A stretch of 64,000 nt of DNA from positions 874,854 through 938,853 of the forward strand of contig LT598454.1 of the NCBI GenBank assembly GCA_900074725.1. The letters are read 5' to 3'. The first letter of the stretch is position 1. Each line of letters begins with the position of its first letter. Position numbers and translations under genes: made by a program. Of the stretch, positions 1-8,333 are shown one piece after another. This DNA is from Lachancea dasiensis. Taxonomy: Eukaryota; Ascomycota; Saccharomycetes; Saccharomycetales; Saccharomycetaceae. Under the pieces are notes generated by a model. It did not search any database and was not told where the DNA came from. It worked only from the letters and a program-made list of their open reading frames with translations.

Positions 1-2955
1 GCATCCACTTTTGGACAACCCGCCAACTCTTTATTTGGCAGCAATGCTCAAAACAATACGGCCAATTCACCATTTGGGATGAATAAACCTGCCTCAGCTG
101 GTGGTCCATTCGGTCAGAACAGTAGTGGTGTCAGTGGCAACACTGGAGGACTATTTGGCCAGAATGCCAACACCCAGAATCAAGCCGGAAGCGGAGGACT
201 GTTTGGTCAAAGCAACACTAATACCGGCTCTACTGGTGGCTTATTTGGCGCATCTAACACCGGTCAAACCTCTGGTGGTTTGTTTGGGAACAACAATGTC
301 AATACGAACGCAGGCGGTGGTCTGTTTGGTCAAAATAATCAGAACCAGAACGCGCCATTTGGTGGTACCAACAACAATGCTGGTGGCAGTCTTTTTGGTC
401 AAAATAATAACACCACTACCAATTCTCCCTTCGGCCAACAGACGCAAGCTAGTGGTGGCCTATTCGGTAACAAAAGCAACACAACAGGTAGTTTGTTCGG
501 TGGTAACAATTCTAACGTTTCTTCCGGCTCCGGAGGCCTGTTTGGCCAAAATAACAACGCCCCCGCGACACAATCGCCATTTGGTCAAACGAACACTACT
601 AGTGGAGGACTTTTCGGACAGAATCAAAACCAGTCAGGAGCTGCCACTGGTGTCTTCGGCCAAGGTAACAACACTAACGCGGGAGGGCCATTCGGACAAA
701 CCAACACATCAAACACAGGAGGAGGGCTTTTTGGTCAGAATAATAGCACTAATTCAGGCGGCTTATTTGGACAAAATAATGGGACAAACTCAACTTTTGG
801 CCAAAGCGGGTCAGGTTTCTCATCATTTGGCCAACAGCCTCAAGGGCAGACACAGGCCAGTAATTCCCTTTTTGGTAATAAACCGTCGGGTACTACGGGT
901 GGTGGTTTGTTTGGGCAGAGCAACAACCCAACTGCCTCAGGTTTCGGTCAAGGGAATTCCAATGGTGGGTTATTCGGGCAAAACAATGCCAACAACAATA
1001 CAGCAGGCACCACTGGTAGTTTGTTTGGACAAAACAACGCCGCCGGATCGGGGGGAGGATTATTTGGTCAAAATAATCAACCGCAACAGCAATCGGTAGG
1101 GGGCGGTTTGTTTGGACAAAATTCCAATCAACAGCAAACATCCAGCGGCGGACTATTCGGACAATCTTCTAGCAACTCAGGAGGTGGTGGTCTGTTTGGG
1201 CAAAACAATAACCAGCAACAGTCGGGAGCAGGCTTATTTGGTGCCAAACCAGCCACAAATGCCGCAGGTTCGAGCGGTGGGCTCTTCGGCCAAAATAACA
1301 ACCAACCTGCAGGGGGTGGTCTATTTGGACAAAGCAATAATTCTGGTGAAACAAACACGGGTCTTTTCGGCAATAAACCTGCTGCTCCTGCTACCGGTGG
1401 ATTGTTTGGTCAAAATAATACAACTTCAAGCAGTGGCGGTCTCTTCGGTCAAAATAATGCTAATGCTAATGCCAACACGGGCACCACAGGTGGGTTGTTT
1501 GGTGCCAAACCCGCCGCTACTGCGAATACTAATGGGGGGCTTTTTGGTTCCAGGCCTGCAGGTACAACCGGAACGACAGGAGGGCTCTTCGGATCTAAAC
1601 CAGCAGGTAATTCAACAAGCAATGGGGGAGGTCTGTTTGGATCCAAGCCCGGTGGAACTGGTTTGGGCTTCAATAATGGCGCCTCTGCTGCCAATGGCAC
1701 TGCAGGTGCTTCATCTGGCCTCTTTGGTAACCAGCCCAACCAACAATCAACCCTCCAAGCGTCTCAGCCTTCAACTCAGCAAAACAATACAAACCCTTAC
1801 GGAACTAATGACTTATTTTCAAGGGTTCTCGTCCCTAATTCCATTACGAGGCCGAATAAACCAAGTGCTACCAAGTTGAACGCTGATGTGAAAAAGAAGG
1901 CCAGTTTATCCGGCGCCTACAGACTTGCACCCAAGCCGCTATTCTCACCAAAGAGCTCAACTATTAGTCCTATAATGCGTCTTGGACCTAGCGCCTCAAC
2001 CAAGACCAGTACTTCTAAGTCTGTCGCAGATACATCGACAGATTCCTTAGGAAGAGAGCTCTTGCCAGAAAATAAGGGCTCTTCATCTCTCTTCACAAAT
2101 GATAGTGACGAATTGATTTTAGCTTCCAACGACCTGCTGTTCAATCCGGACAAAAAGTCTTTCAAGAACCTCATAATTAATAGGAAAAGAATGGAAGATT
2201 CTAATGAGAAAGGTGATGGCGACGTACTTCGTATCACTTTTACTGCTGAAAGCGATGATAAAGGCTCGGGGAGAACTATCGGTTCTGTTAGTACCCAGGA
2301 AAACGGTAAAAAGGAGACAAATATGTTTGGAGACGGGCCAATCCCTTCATCCCTTCCTGAAAGCAAGGCTGAGACCCCTTGCAAGGGCACGCTTGCATCT
2401 ACTCCCTTGGCTAAGGATTCTAGAACGCCGTCAAAGATATCAGCTACATTAAATGGCAAAGGTGATGTTATTGACAGATCGCTAGCGGTCATTGGAGATG
2501 ATATATCTCTTGACGATGACGGGTACTACATGTCACCATCTTTAGAGACCTTGTCATCAATGACTTTGCTGCAACTCCGCAAAGTTAGCGGCTTAACCAT
2601 TGGCCACAGAGACTGCGGTAAGATAGAATTCTTAGAGCCTGTTGACTTGTCCAACGTTTCGCTGCCAGCTCTGTGTGGTCAGATCGTCGTGTTTGAACCA
2701 CGAGTTTGTAGTGTATACCCTAACGCCTCACAGCTACCATCGCGGGGAGAGGGCTTGAACGTTCGTGCACGTATAAGTCAGTATGGATGCTATCCTCAAA
2801 ATAAATCCACCAGGGAACCCATCAAAGATCCTAACCACCCTATCATCAAAAGACACATAGATAGGTTAAAAGCGATCCCAGGCACCAAGTTTGATAGCTA
2901 CGACCCACAGCAAGGCACCTGGGTTTTCACTACTGACAGCCCAGTAGGTAATTGA
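1..2955 (+). CDS. NUP100/NUP116: GLFG-repeat nucleoporin of the Nup100/Nup116 type, 5' end outside the window
   Basis: This protein would be a component of the nuclear pore permeability barrier whose FG repeats bind transport receptors. The frame is open from base 1 and already codes FG repeats there, so the ATG at 79 is internal and the true start lies upstream. The first ~1,740 bases code tens of GLFG/LFGQ repeats in an Asn/Gln/Gly/Ser/Thr-rich linker. A charged spacer follows, then a folded C-terminal nucleoporin peptidase-like domain from about base 2510 (DDDGYYMSPSLETL onward). The ending is WVFTTDSPVGN and lacks the HF-S cleavage site of Nup98/Nup145, as expected for the non-cleaved Nup100/Nup116 branch. 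The neighbours support the call: IOC4-MCM1 adjoin NUP116 in S. cerevisiae and YNK1 adjoins NUP100, so this is probably the single pre-duplication ancestor. The Gle2-binding motif would lie upstream and cannot be checked. Confidence 0.93.
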   Translation, partial: ASTFGQPANSLFGSNAQNNTANSPFGMNKPASAGGPFGQNSSGVSGNTGGLFGQNANTQNQAGSGGLFGQSNTNTGSTGGLFGASNTGQTSGGLFGNNNVNTNAGGGLFGQNNQNQNAPFGGTNNNAGGSLFGQNNNTTTNSPFGQQTQASGGLFGNKSNTTGSLFGGNNSNVSSGSGGLFGQNNNAPATQSPFGQTNTTSGGLFGQNQNQSGAATGVFGQGNNTNAGGPFGQTNTSNTGGGLFGQNNSTNSGGLFGQNNGTNSTFGQSGSGFSSFGQQPQGQTQASNSLFGNKPSGTTGGGLFGQSNNPTASGFGQGNSNGGLFGQNNANNNTAGTTGSLFGQNNAAGSGGGLFGQNNQPQQQSVGGGLFGQNSNQQQTSSGGLFGQSSSNSGGGGLFGQNNNQQQSGAGLFGAKPATNAAGSSGGLFGQNNNQPAGGGLFGQSNNSGETNTGLFGNKPAAPATGGLFGQNNTTSSSGGLFGQNNANANANTGTTGGLFGAKPAATANTNGGLFGSRPAGTTGTTGGLFGSKPAGNSTSNGGGLFGSKPGGTGLGFNNGASAANGTAGASSGLFGNQPNQQSTLQASQPSTQQNNTNPYGTNDLFSRVLVPNSITRPNKPSATKLNADVKKKASLSGAYRLAPKPLFSPKSSTISPIMRLGPSASTKTSTSKSVADTSTDSLGRELLPENKGSSSLFTNDSDELILASNDLLFNPDKKSFKNLIINRKRMEDSNEKGDGDVLRITFTAESDDKGSGRTIGSVSTQENGKKETNMFGDGPIPSSLPESKAETPCKGTLASTPLAKDSRTPSKISATLNGKGDVIDRSLAVIGDDISLDDDGYYMSPSLETLSSMTLLQLRKVSGLTIGHRDCGKIEFLEPVDLSNVSLPALCGQIVVFEPRVCSVYPNASQLPSRGEGLNVRARISQYGCYPQNKSTREPIKDPNHPIIKRHIDRLKAIPGTKFDSYDPQQGTWVFTTDSPVGN

Positions 2956-3137
2956 AACTTTTATCCAAAACTGCATTAACTTCAAAGTCCAGCCAACGCT
3001 GCACTGTATATAAAATAACGTTGTAATTATACAAAGCTGCTTAGACGAAATCTACCTGGTTGCAAAATTCCATTGTAGAATTGCGTGTGAAACTGTGTGC
3101 AAACCGACCCAAAGGACATATGTGTTGAGATAATATG

Positions 3138-4430
3138 TTACAGCTCATCAATTGCAAGCTTTTGATCATTTGTAACTAGAGGTACACCCTCATTCACATT
3201 CTCCCAAGACCAGGGCACAGGATCAGGTACAAAGTAGTGCCCGAAAATATTGAAATACCACTGCTGAGCCCTGTCATAGAGGTCTATTTCGCGCAAGAAA
3301 CTTTGCTTGAGATTGAAGAACGCTGTGAGATTGATTATGATTTCTTGATCTGAGAGAAAAACAGTTATTAGCTCATCCTGAGAACCTCGAAGGGCCGCAC
3401 ACTGTTCGAGCTCATCTACAAGCATATGATAATCTTCAGAGTCCTCCTCATCTGATGATTTTGAGATAATCTCGTTGATCATCCTATTCGCATATGCTAG
3501 CTTATCACGTAAGTCTGCCTTAATTTCGTTGTGGATCTCTAAATTCCTCTTCTGTGACAGTTTATTCGCAAGAGAACTCATTGTGAGTGTAATTGAAGAG
3601 TCTTGGGGACCCAAACCAACTATAGACCAATCACCATCATCCTCAAATTTATATCTCTGAACCTCAGGTTTTGTTTTCGAGGGTGCTTTTTTCTTCTTTG
3701 ATCGCGATTTCTGCTGGGGCTGATCTAGCAGTTCCATTCCCACACCATCATCTTCTTCGATCTCTTCATCTAATACAGCACTACGTTTTCGGGTCTTGGA
3801 CCTTTTAGCATTGGTTTTTGCCTTAGCCTCGGCCTGTCTTTTGCTTACGCGGCTTCCCTTGCGCATTTTATCCCCCTCTTCGTAATCAGACTCTGAAACA
3901 GGGCTCAGAGGTTCACTCAGTATATCCTCGTCGGCACCTTCATCCTGCTGATCGTTCTCCGGAGGTTGGATGTACTCGTCTTCTTCGGGCTTACCCTTAG
4001 ACCCATATTCTATAAATTCCCACACATCTATGCCGCGCGATCCTTTTTCCGCCATTTCATATGCTGGAATCAATTTTTTGGTCTTCTTCTTGGATGTTTG
4101 TAGCCAGTGAGTGCATTGTTCTGGTGTCAGAGGTCTGAAATCAACGGGCTTGACCCATATGTAGGAGTCATCGCAGAAAAACTTGACGCAGTACGACGTA
4201 TGCGGCTTGAAGTTTTTGCGAAATCTTAGCAATTCGCTGTAGATGATGTAGTTCTCTGGATCATTTGAATCTTCTACCTCATCCACCGTGGCTCGCCCTG
4301 GTCTGCCTTTGAGTACGTTAACGGGAATAATTTCCTCGGGCACGATCATCGCGGGCCACGCTGGGAATCCTTTCACTTTGGCCAAAACAATGTCGGTGGG
4401 TTGGTAGACGATATTCTGTTTCGAGGACAT
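3138..4430 (-). CDS. IOC4: Ioc4-like PWWP-domain subunit of the Isw1b chromatin remodeller
   Basis: In S. cerevisiae Ioc4 is the Isw1b subunit that reads H3K36 methylation over transcribed genes and helps keep nucleosomes in place. The 430-residue product opens with a PWWP domain: residues about 8-30 read PTDIVLAKVKGFPAWPAMIV, with PAWP as the signature tetrad, and the domain runs to about residue 125 (VKFFCDDSYIWVKPVDFRPL). A long acidic and Lys/Arg-rich middle follows (about 150-260; basic runs such as KKKKAPSKTK). The conserved C-terminal half is helical and ends near DELterminus. The gene is tail to tail with the nucleoporin gene, as IOC4 and NUP116 are in yeast apart from Ty insertions. 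The start is the first ATG and aligns with the yeast N-terminus. Confidence 0.93.
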   Translation of the reverse strand: MSSKQNIVYQPTDIVLAKVKGFPAWPAMIVPEEIIPVNVLKGRPGRATVDEVEDSNDPENYIIYSELLRFRKNFKPHTSYCVKFFCDDSYIWVKPVDFRPLTPEQCTHWLQTSKKKTKKLIPAYEMAEKGSRGIDVWEFIEYGSKGKPEEDEYIQPPENDQQDEGADEDILSEPLSPVSESDYEEGDKMRKGSRVSKRQAEAKAKTNAKRSKTRKRSAVLDEEIEEDDGVGMELLDQPQQKSRSKKKKAPSKTKPEVQRYKFEDDGDWSIVGLGPQDSSITLTMSSLANKLSQKRNLEIHNEIKADLRDKLAYANRMINEIISKSSDEEDSEDYHMLVDELEQCAALRGSQDELITVFLSDQEIIINLTAFFNLKQSFLREIDLYDRAQQWYFNIFGHYFVPDPVPWSWENVNEGVPLVTNDQKLAIDEL

Positions 4431-5199
4431 TGTATGCCTGATACGCTCAATGAAAGAGGATGCAATTGACCCTTTCCTCGAATCAAAGATGCGACGGGTG
4501 TCTTCTCGACAACCATTTATGGGCTATTATTTACGTATTGATGGGCAGTGACAGAATACTTCGACTAGCTCATTCCGTCAATAGTGATCTAAGACCCAAG
4601 ATATTCTATCCGGATCGGTAGAGCTACGAAATGTGGGGATTTAGGAGCGACACTTTCTCTACCTCTCCGCGACCTTTCCATGGAGCTGGTGGTGGTATAA
4701 TCGTGCTTTAAGTTCGTTTTGTGACCCTGATTTTTTTTACCAAAGGCTGGGTCGATTGGCCCAAACGTATGTATCGCTAAATACATTGTGACGCTGAATG
4801 AGGTTCATTAAAAAACCTAATATGAGACGCACATTCGTTGTCAGATGTGGGGCATCCCAACGTGCCCAATCCGGCTTTCTACTTAGCATTACCAATGATT
4901 TGTTCAAAATAGTCCTAGAATAAACTAAAAAAAACTGTACAGTATCTGCGCCTTGCAAGGGTATCTATTTACGGCCGGTACTTTGCACACGCAGCGCGCA
5001 GCGCGCATCGTCGTCGTCGTCTTCGTTGTCGTCGTCGTCGTCGTCGTGATCTATCGTCGTCGTGATCTACCGTCGTCGTGATCTATCGTCGTTGTTGCAG
5101 TAGTAGTGGTGGTGGTGGTTTTTTTGTAGTTGAGTCACCTTGCTCTCCCATTTCTTGTTAGCACCTGTTGAGTTGTCGTCCATGCATTTCCTGTGAGCC
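4431..5199. other. Intergenic: IOC4 promoter and MCM1 3' flank
   Basis: No gene is seen. The half next to IOC4 is ordinary sequence and should hold its promoter. The half next to the MCM1 stop is dominated by simple repeats (see 5008-5120). Confidence 0.6.
5008..5120. repeat. TCG/GTC microsatellite merging into a 16-bp minisatellite
   Basis: About 40 bases of TCG/GTC triplets lead into three near-identical copies of the 16-mer CGTCGTCGTGATCTAY at roughly 5043-5090. GTT/AGT and GTG triplets and a T-run follow. The block lies about 80 bases beyond the MCM1 stop codon (MCM1 is on the minus strand), so it is probably in the MCM1 3' untranslated or terminator region and is not coding. Just upstream, 4991-5007 is a run of GCGC dinucleotides. 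Confidence 0.9.
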
Positions 5200-5889
5200 T
5201 TAGTATTGCCCTTGCTGAGAGTTCACGCCGTTAAAGTATTGGTGATACACGGCAGCCTGTTCCGCATTCAAATACGCAGCCGGATTGCCAAAGGCGGCGG
5301 CTGGAGTCGGTTGTTGCTGGGGCTGCGGTGGGAGCTGATGAGGGTTGTGATGAGGAATCTGAGGGTGGGACATTTGGGGTGGCATAAGTGGCACTTGCTG
5401 CTGCTGCTGCTGCTGTTGCTGCTGTTGCTGTTGTGCAAGCTGTTGCTGGTGCTGGTGCGCAGCTTGCACAGCAGCAACCCCGCGTGATCCCGGCATTTTG
5501 GCAGGATCGACGGACAGGCTCTCGTCTTCTTCCTCCTCGGCGTCGTCCTCTTCCTCCTCGGCTTCCTCTTCGTCTTCGGGAGCGTTCAGGCACGCCTGGA
5601 TCAGGTTTTTGCCCTCTGGCTGCGTCACGATGGGCTGGAATTTGGGGGTCGTGAACGTATACACCAGGCCGGTCTCCGACACTACCAACAAGAGCACCTG
5701 CGTGCCCGTCAACACCGAGAGCTCGTACGCCTTCTTCATGATCCCGTGCTTGCGCTTGGAAAACGTGATGTGTCTTCTGGTCTTATCCTGGATGAACTTG
5801 ATCTCTATCTTCCGACGCTCCTTCTGCTGTGGCTGCGATGAGCCACCCACGCCTACGCTTAGCTCTTTTTCATCGTTGATATCCGACAT
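5200..5889 (-). CDS. MCM1: Mcm1 MADS-box transcription factor
   Basis: Mcm1 is the essential MADS factor that, with partners such as alpha1, alpha2, Fkh2, Arg81 and Ste12, controls mating-type, cell-cycle and arginine genes. In this 229-residue protein the MADS domain is residues 24-81 (ERRKIEIKFIQDKTRRHITF...), and the SAM extension runs to about 100. An acidic Glu/Asp tract (about 103-125), a Gln-rich region and a conserved C-terminal tail (AYLNAEQAAVYHQYF...QQGQY) that matches yeast Mcm1 follow. I chose the ATG at 5889 (MSDINDEKEL), which matches the yeast N-terminus; the open frame further upstream has no ATG. The protein is shorter than yeast Mcm1 (286) because the Gln-rich tail is shorter. 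No ARG80 copy is present beside it, consistent with MCM1/ARG80 having split after this lineage diverged. Confidence 0.97.
   Translation of the reverse strand: MSDINDEKELSVGVGGSSQPQQKERRKIEIKFIQDKTRRHITFSKRKHGIMKKAYELSVLTGTQVLLLVVSETGLVYTFTTPKFQPIVTQPEGKNLIQACLNAPEDEEEAEEEEDDAEEEEDESLSVDPAKMPGSRGVAAVQAAHQHQQQLAQQQQQQQQQQQQQVPLMPPQMSHPQIPHHNPHQLPPQPQQQPTPAAAFGNPAAYLNAEQAAVYHQYFNGVNSQQGQY
5395..5434. repeat. CAG/CAA triplet run in MCM1 coding polyglutamine
   Basis: On the minus strand a near-pure CAG/CAA run codes about 13 consecutive glutamines in the Mcm1 tail. The run is a likely site of length variation between strains. Confidence 0.9.
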
Positions 5890-6972
5890 GTTGCGGAAAG
5901 TGGAAAGTGGCTTGTTATTGACCTGCAATTAACGGCCCGGCAGCAACTGTCGACAAATGACTACTATCGACTTCGTGCGAAGACTCGTCTCAACACGCTA
6001 GCCACGATAAATGTAAACAGCACTCTGGATACGAGAGTGCGATGCCCTGCTTGTCGAACACGTCTGGAGTTGCTCGTCTAGGCTAAAGATCCCTGATAAA
6101 GTTAAAACTCTCTCAACTTGGTAACATTTTTCAAATATTGCCCAAAGGAGTCAGCCCATGTTACCCGGACGGCCACCACATCAAAAAATAATAGTTGTTG
6201 CGGACGGGATTCGATCGCGGGGTGAACAAAGAGGTGGTCCAGAACCGTCGGGCCAACGAGGCTCTGAGAAGGCGGGTCCGGAGAGCAAAACCACTTGGGG
6301 TGAGGGCGTGCCGGTCGCGAGTACGACAGTACGAGTACCGGAGGAGCTAGAGGTGCGGGAGACCCAACTAGCACCGCTCCGCCAGCGTGGCTAGTTGATG
6401 TGCTTGCACGGAGTGTCCGCACAGCTCTCGGGATCGTGCAGGCCCGGTTGCTGGCCATTTTCGCCAGCGTGCCGGGTGCGGCGAGCGGTTGTAGATATGC
6501 AGACGGCCTCTGCTGAGGTCTGTGTCCACGTGACTGGAGGTGTCATCTCATGCTTTATCCTGTCGCCGGCGTGTCGTCCCAACCACTCCGGAACTGCGTG
6601 CGTCCAGCTCATCGCCGCCATATCCCGCCCGTCCAGCTCTCTGAACTCGCCCGACTCGCTCAGCTCGCCCAACTCGCTTGTCCTGTCCCCGCCGTAGTGC
6701 GTAGAAAGCCCTTGGTGAAAAATTTCGTGTTTGGAGCCGGTACATAGCCAATCACAAGGCTTCATCCACGCGTGGGCCGGGCCCCATTTCGGATGCGATG
6801 CAAGGACGATTCGATGAGCTTGAAAAAAAGCCAACAGGCGACCAAAAAAAGCTTGACGAAGCTTGTCAGAGAAGTTGTTTTCCCTCAGGCCGCTGAGTAT
6901 TTAATTTGGCTCTATTTCTCTGCGTAGCATAGCTTCATCTAACCGAGCTCCCAAACAACACAGCTAGCAGTC
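5890..6972. promoter_or_regulatory. Divergent MCM1-YNK1 intergenic region
   Basis: About 1.1 kb separates MCM1 and YNK1. The middle (about 6190-6700) is unusually GC-rich for this window, which opens several chance reading frames, none with recognisable protein features. It contains a CACGTGAC box at 6527-6534, the classic Cbf1 site, and a degenerate GACTCGCTCAGCTCGCCCA-type repeat near 6648-6675. A TATA-like TATTTAAT at 6898-6905 is about 70 bases upstream of the YNK1 ATG. Confidence 0.5.
6527..6534 (-). promoter_or_regulatory. Cbf1-type E-box (GTCACGTG)
   Basis: On the minus strand this is a perfect RTCACRTG octamer. It sits between MCM1 and YNK1, about 440 bases upstream of YNK1 and 640 upstream of MCM1. 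The same octamer is centromere element CDEI, but no AT-rich CDEII or CDEIII lies next to it, so a promoter role is more likely. Confidence 0.5.
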
Positions 6973-7431
6973 ATGGCCCAAACCGAAAGAACTTTTATCG
7001 CTATCAAGCCCGATGGTGTCCAAAGAGGCCTCATCTCCAAGATCTTGGGTCGTTTCGAAGACAGAGGTTTCAAGCTAGTGGGCATCAAGCTCATCACCCC
7101 AACAGAAAACTTGCTCAAGCAGCACTACGCCGAGCACGTTGACAAGCCTTTTTTCCCCAAGATGTTGGCTTTCATGAGCTCTGGTCCCGTGTTGGCCACC
7201 GTGTGGGAAGGCCAGGACGTGGTTCGCCAAGGTCGTGCGATTTTGGGAGCCACCAACCCACTAAACTCGGCTCCAGGCACCATCAGAGGCGATTTTGCCA
7301 TCGACATGGGCAGAAACGTGTGCCACGGCTCCGACTCTGTGGAGTCTGCGCAGCGTGAAATCGGCCTATGGTTCAAGGCGGAGGAGCTCGTCGACTGGAA
7401 ACTACAACAGTTGTCGTGGATCTACGAGTAA
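6973..7431 (+). CDS. YNK1: Nucleoside diphosphate kinase
   Basis: The enzyme transfers the gamma phosphate of ATP to NDPs through a phosphohistidine and so balances nucleotide pools; it is mainly cytosolic with some in the mitochondrial intermembrane space. The 152-residue protein is of normal length. The active-site motif NVCHGSDS places the catalytic histidine at residue 118. The N-terminal [16 protein letters not shown] and the [16 protein letters not shown] loop are textbook NDPK features. Codon use is strongly biased, as in highly expressed yeast genes. The start is fixed by family alignment. YNK1 lies next to NUP100 in S. cerevisiae, which agrees with the upstream gene here. Confidence 0.98.
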   Translation: MAQTERTFIAIKPDGVQRGLISKILGRFEDRGFKLVGIKLITPTENLLKQHYAEHVDKPFFPKMLAFMSSGPVLATVWEGQDVVRQGRAILGATNPLNSAPGTIRGDFAIDMGRNVCHGSDSVESAQREIGLWFKAEELVDWKLQQLSWIYE

Positions 7432-7630
7432 GCGAGTGTGGAGAGGGTCTGGGAAGCCGGCAGAGGAGGAGGGGATGCGCGTGGCCTGCTGCGCAGGGTG
7501 CCAAATGGGTAGCATGTTCGCAAAAATGTGTCACTTGACCTTCAGGGATACCCCCCGGTGTCAGCCTGGCTTCCGTCTTTCAGACCTCCCCGCTTTCAAT
7601 TTCTCAGTTGCTCCGTGTATGCCATAGCTG

Positions 7631-7638
7631 TATATAAG
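7631..7638 (+). promoter_or_regulatory. TATA box (TATATAAG) of the small gene at 7710
   Basis: A canonical TATA element 72-79 bases upstream of the ATG at 7710. Confidence 0.55.
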
Positions 7639-7709
7639 AGGCATGTACTGACTGCTCCTCATTTTGATAATCCTTCTTAGTTGTTTTAAGCGTTTGAGTT
7701 AACGACACA

Positions 7710-7982
7710 ATGTTGAGATCCCCCGCATTTATTAGACCTCTATATAATCAGCTCTTTACCAAGGGCACGGGCAACATCTCCAGGCCCATTAATGACTACA
7801 CCAGGTACACCCCGGTGACTGAATTTGTAGGCTACGCGTGCGGCTTCACAGTTCTGATGGTGTTTGGCGGAGGGGTGCTAAGATACCTATACCGAGACAA
7901 CGAGATGGAAGGCATCTGGCAAAAGGAGAGGAATCAGGGCCACACCCTGGCAGAAGACAAAAAGCTACGGGGAGCGCACTAG
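7710..7982 (+). CDS. Small single-span membrane protein, probably mitochondrial
   Basis: A 90-residue protein with a basic, acid-poor N-terminus (MLRSPAFIRPLYNQLF), one hydrophobic segment at about residues 38-60 (VGYACGFTVLMVFGGGVLRY) and a charged tail. That layout fits a small inner-membrane or intermembrane-space protein. A TATA box and an AACGACACAATG context support translation. Several small genes of this type are known in yeast mitochondria, and YKL065W-A lies near YNK1 in S. cerevisiae; that match rests on position and I cannot confirm it from sequence. The last 17 codons and the 3' flank are repeated immediately downstream (see 7931-8061). In the second copy the TAG stop is CAG, so the frame stays open to a later stop. 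Confidence 0.72.
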   Translation: MLRSPAFIRPLYNQLFTKGTGNISRPINDYTRYTPVTEFVGYACGFTVLMVFGGGVLRYLYRDNEMEGIWQKERNQGHTLAEDKKLRGAH

Positions 7983-8061
7983 GTTGGTATTTGCGAGTGG
8001 AATCGAGGCCACGCCCTGGCAGAAGACAAAAAGCTACGGGGAGCGCACCAGGTTGGTATTT
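7931..8061 (+). repeat. 69-bp tandem duplication across a stop codon
   Basis: Copy 1 is 7931-7999 and copy 2 is 8000-8061. They share long identical blocks such as CTGGCAGAAGACAAAAAGCT and GGTTGGTATTT, with only a few substitutions. The unit is a multiple of three. Copy 1 ends the protein at TAG (7980-7982); the matching triplet in copy 2 (8049-8051) is CAG. Confidence 0.93.
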
Positions 8062-8333
8062 ATGATAACGAATTGTATGATGACGACGGAATAAAAACAT
8101 ATATTTTAATATGGATGTCTACTTCATTTAGCGGTGGTAGGGGGGTGGCGATCGTTCTTGTTTCCTGGGCGGAGTTCGGTGACGCTCACTACCGCTCTCG
8201 CTGCAAAGAGGGTTTTCAAGCTCCTCACCCTCTATGTTGTAGCTTGCGTTTGAGTATTGTGCCCGTTGGTAATCTTCAATTCATACACTTAGCGTGCTCT
8301 TTTCGGACACACTCACGTACATACTGGCATCAT

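Noticed and set aside
6527-6534. Perfect CDEI octamer as a sign of a centromere
   Set aside because: There is no AT-rich CDEII of about 80-160 bases and no TGTTTnTG...CCGAA CDEIII nearby; the flanks are GC-rich.
6102-6834. Several 80-150 codon frames on both strands between MCM1 and YNK1
   Set aside because: The region is GC-rich, so stops are rare by chance. The frames overlap each other on both strands and show no domain, no conserved motif and no codon bias.
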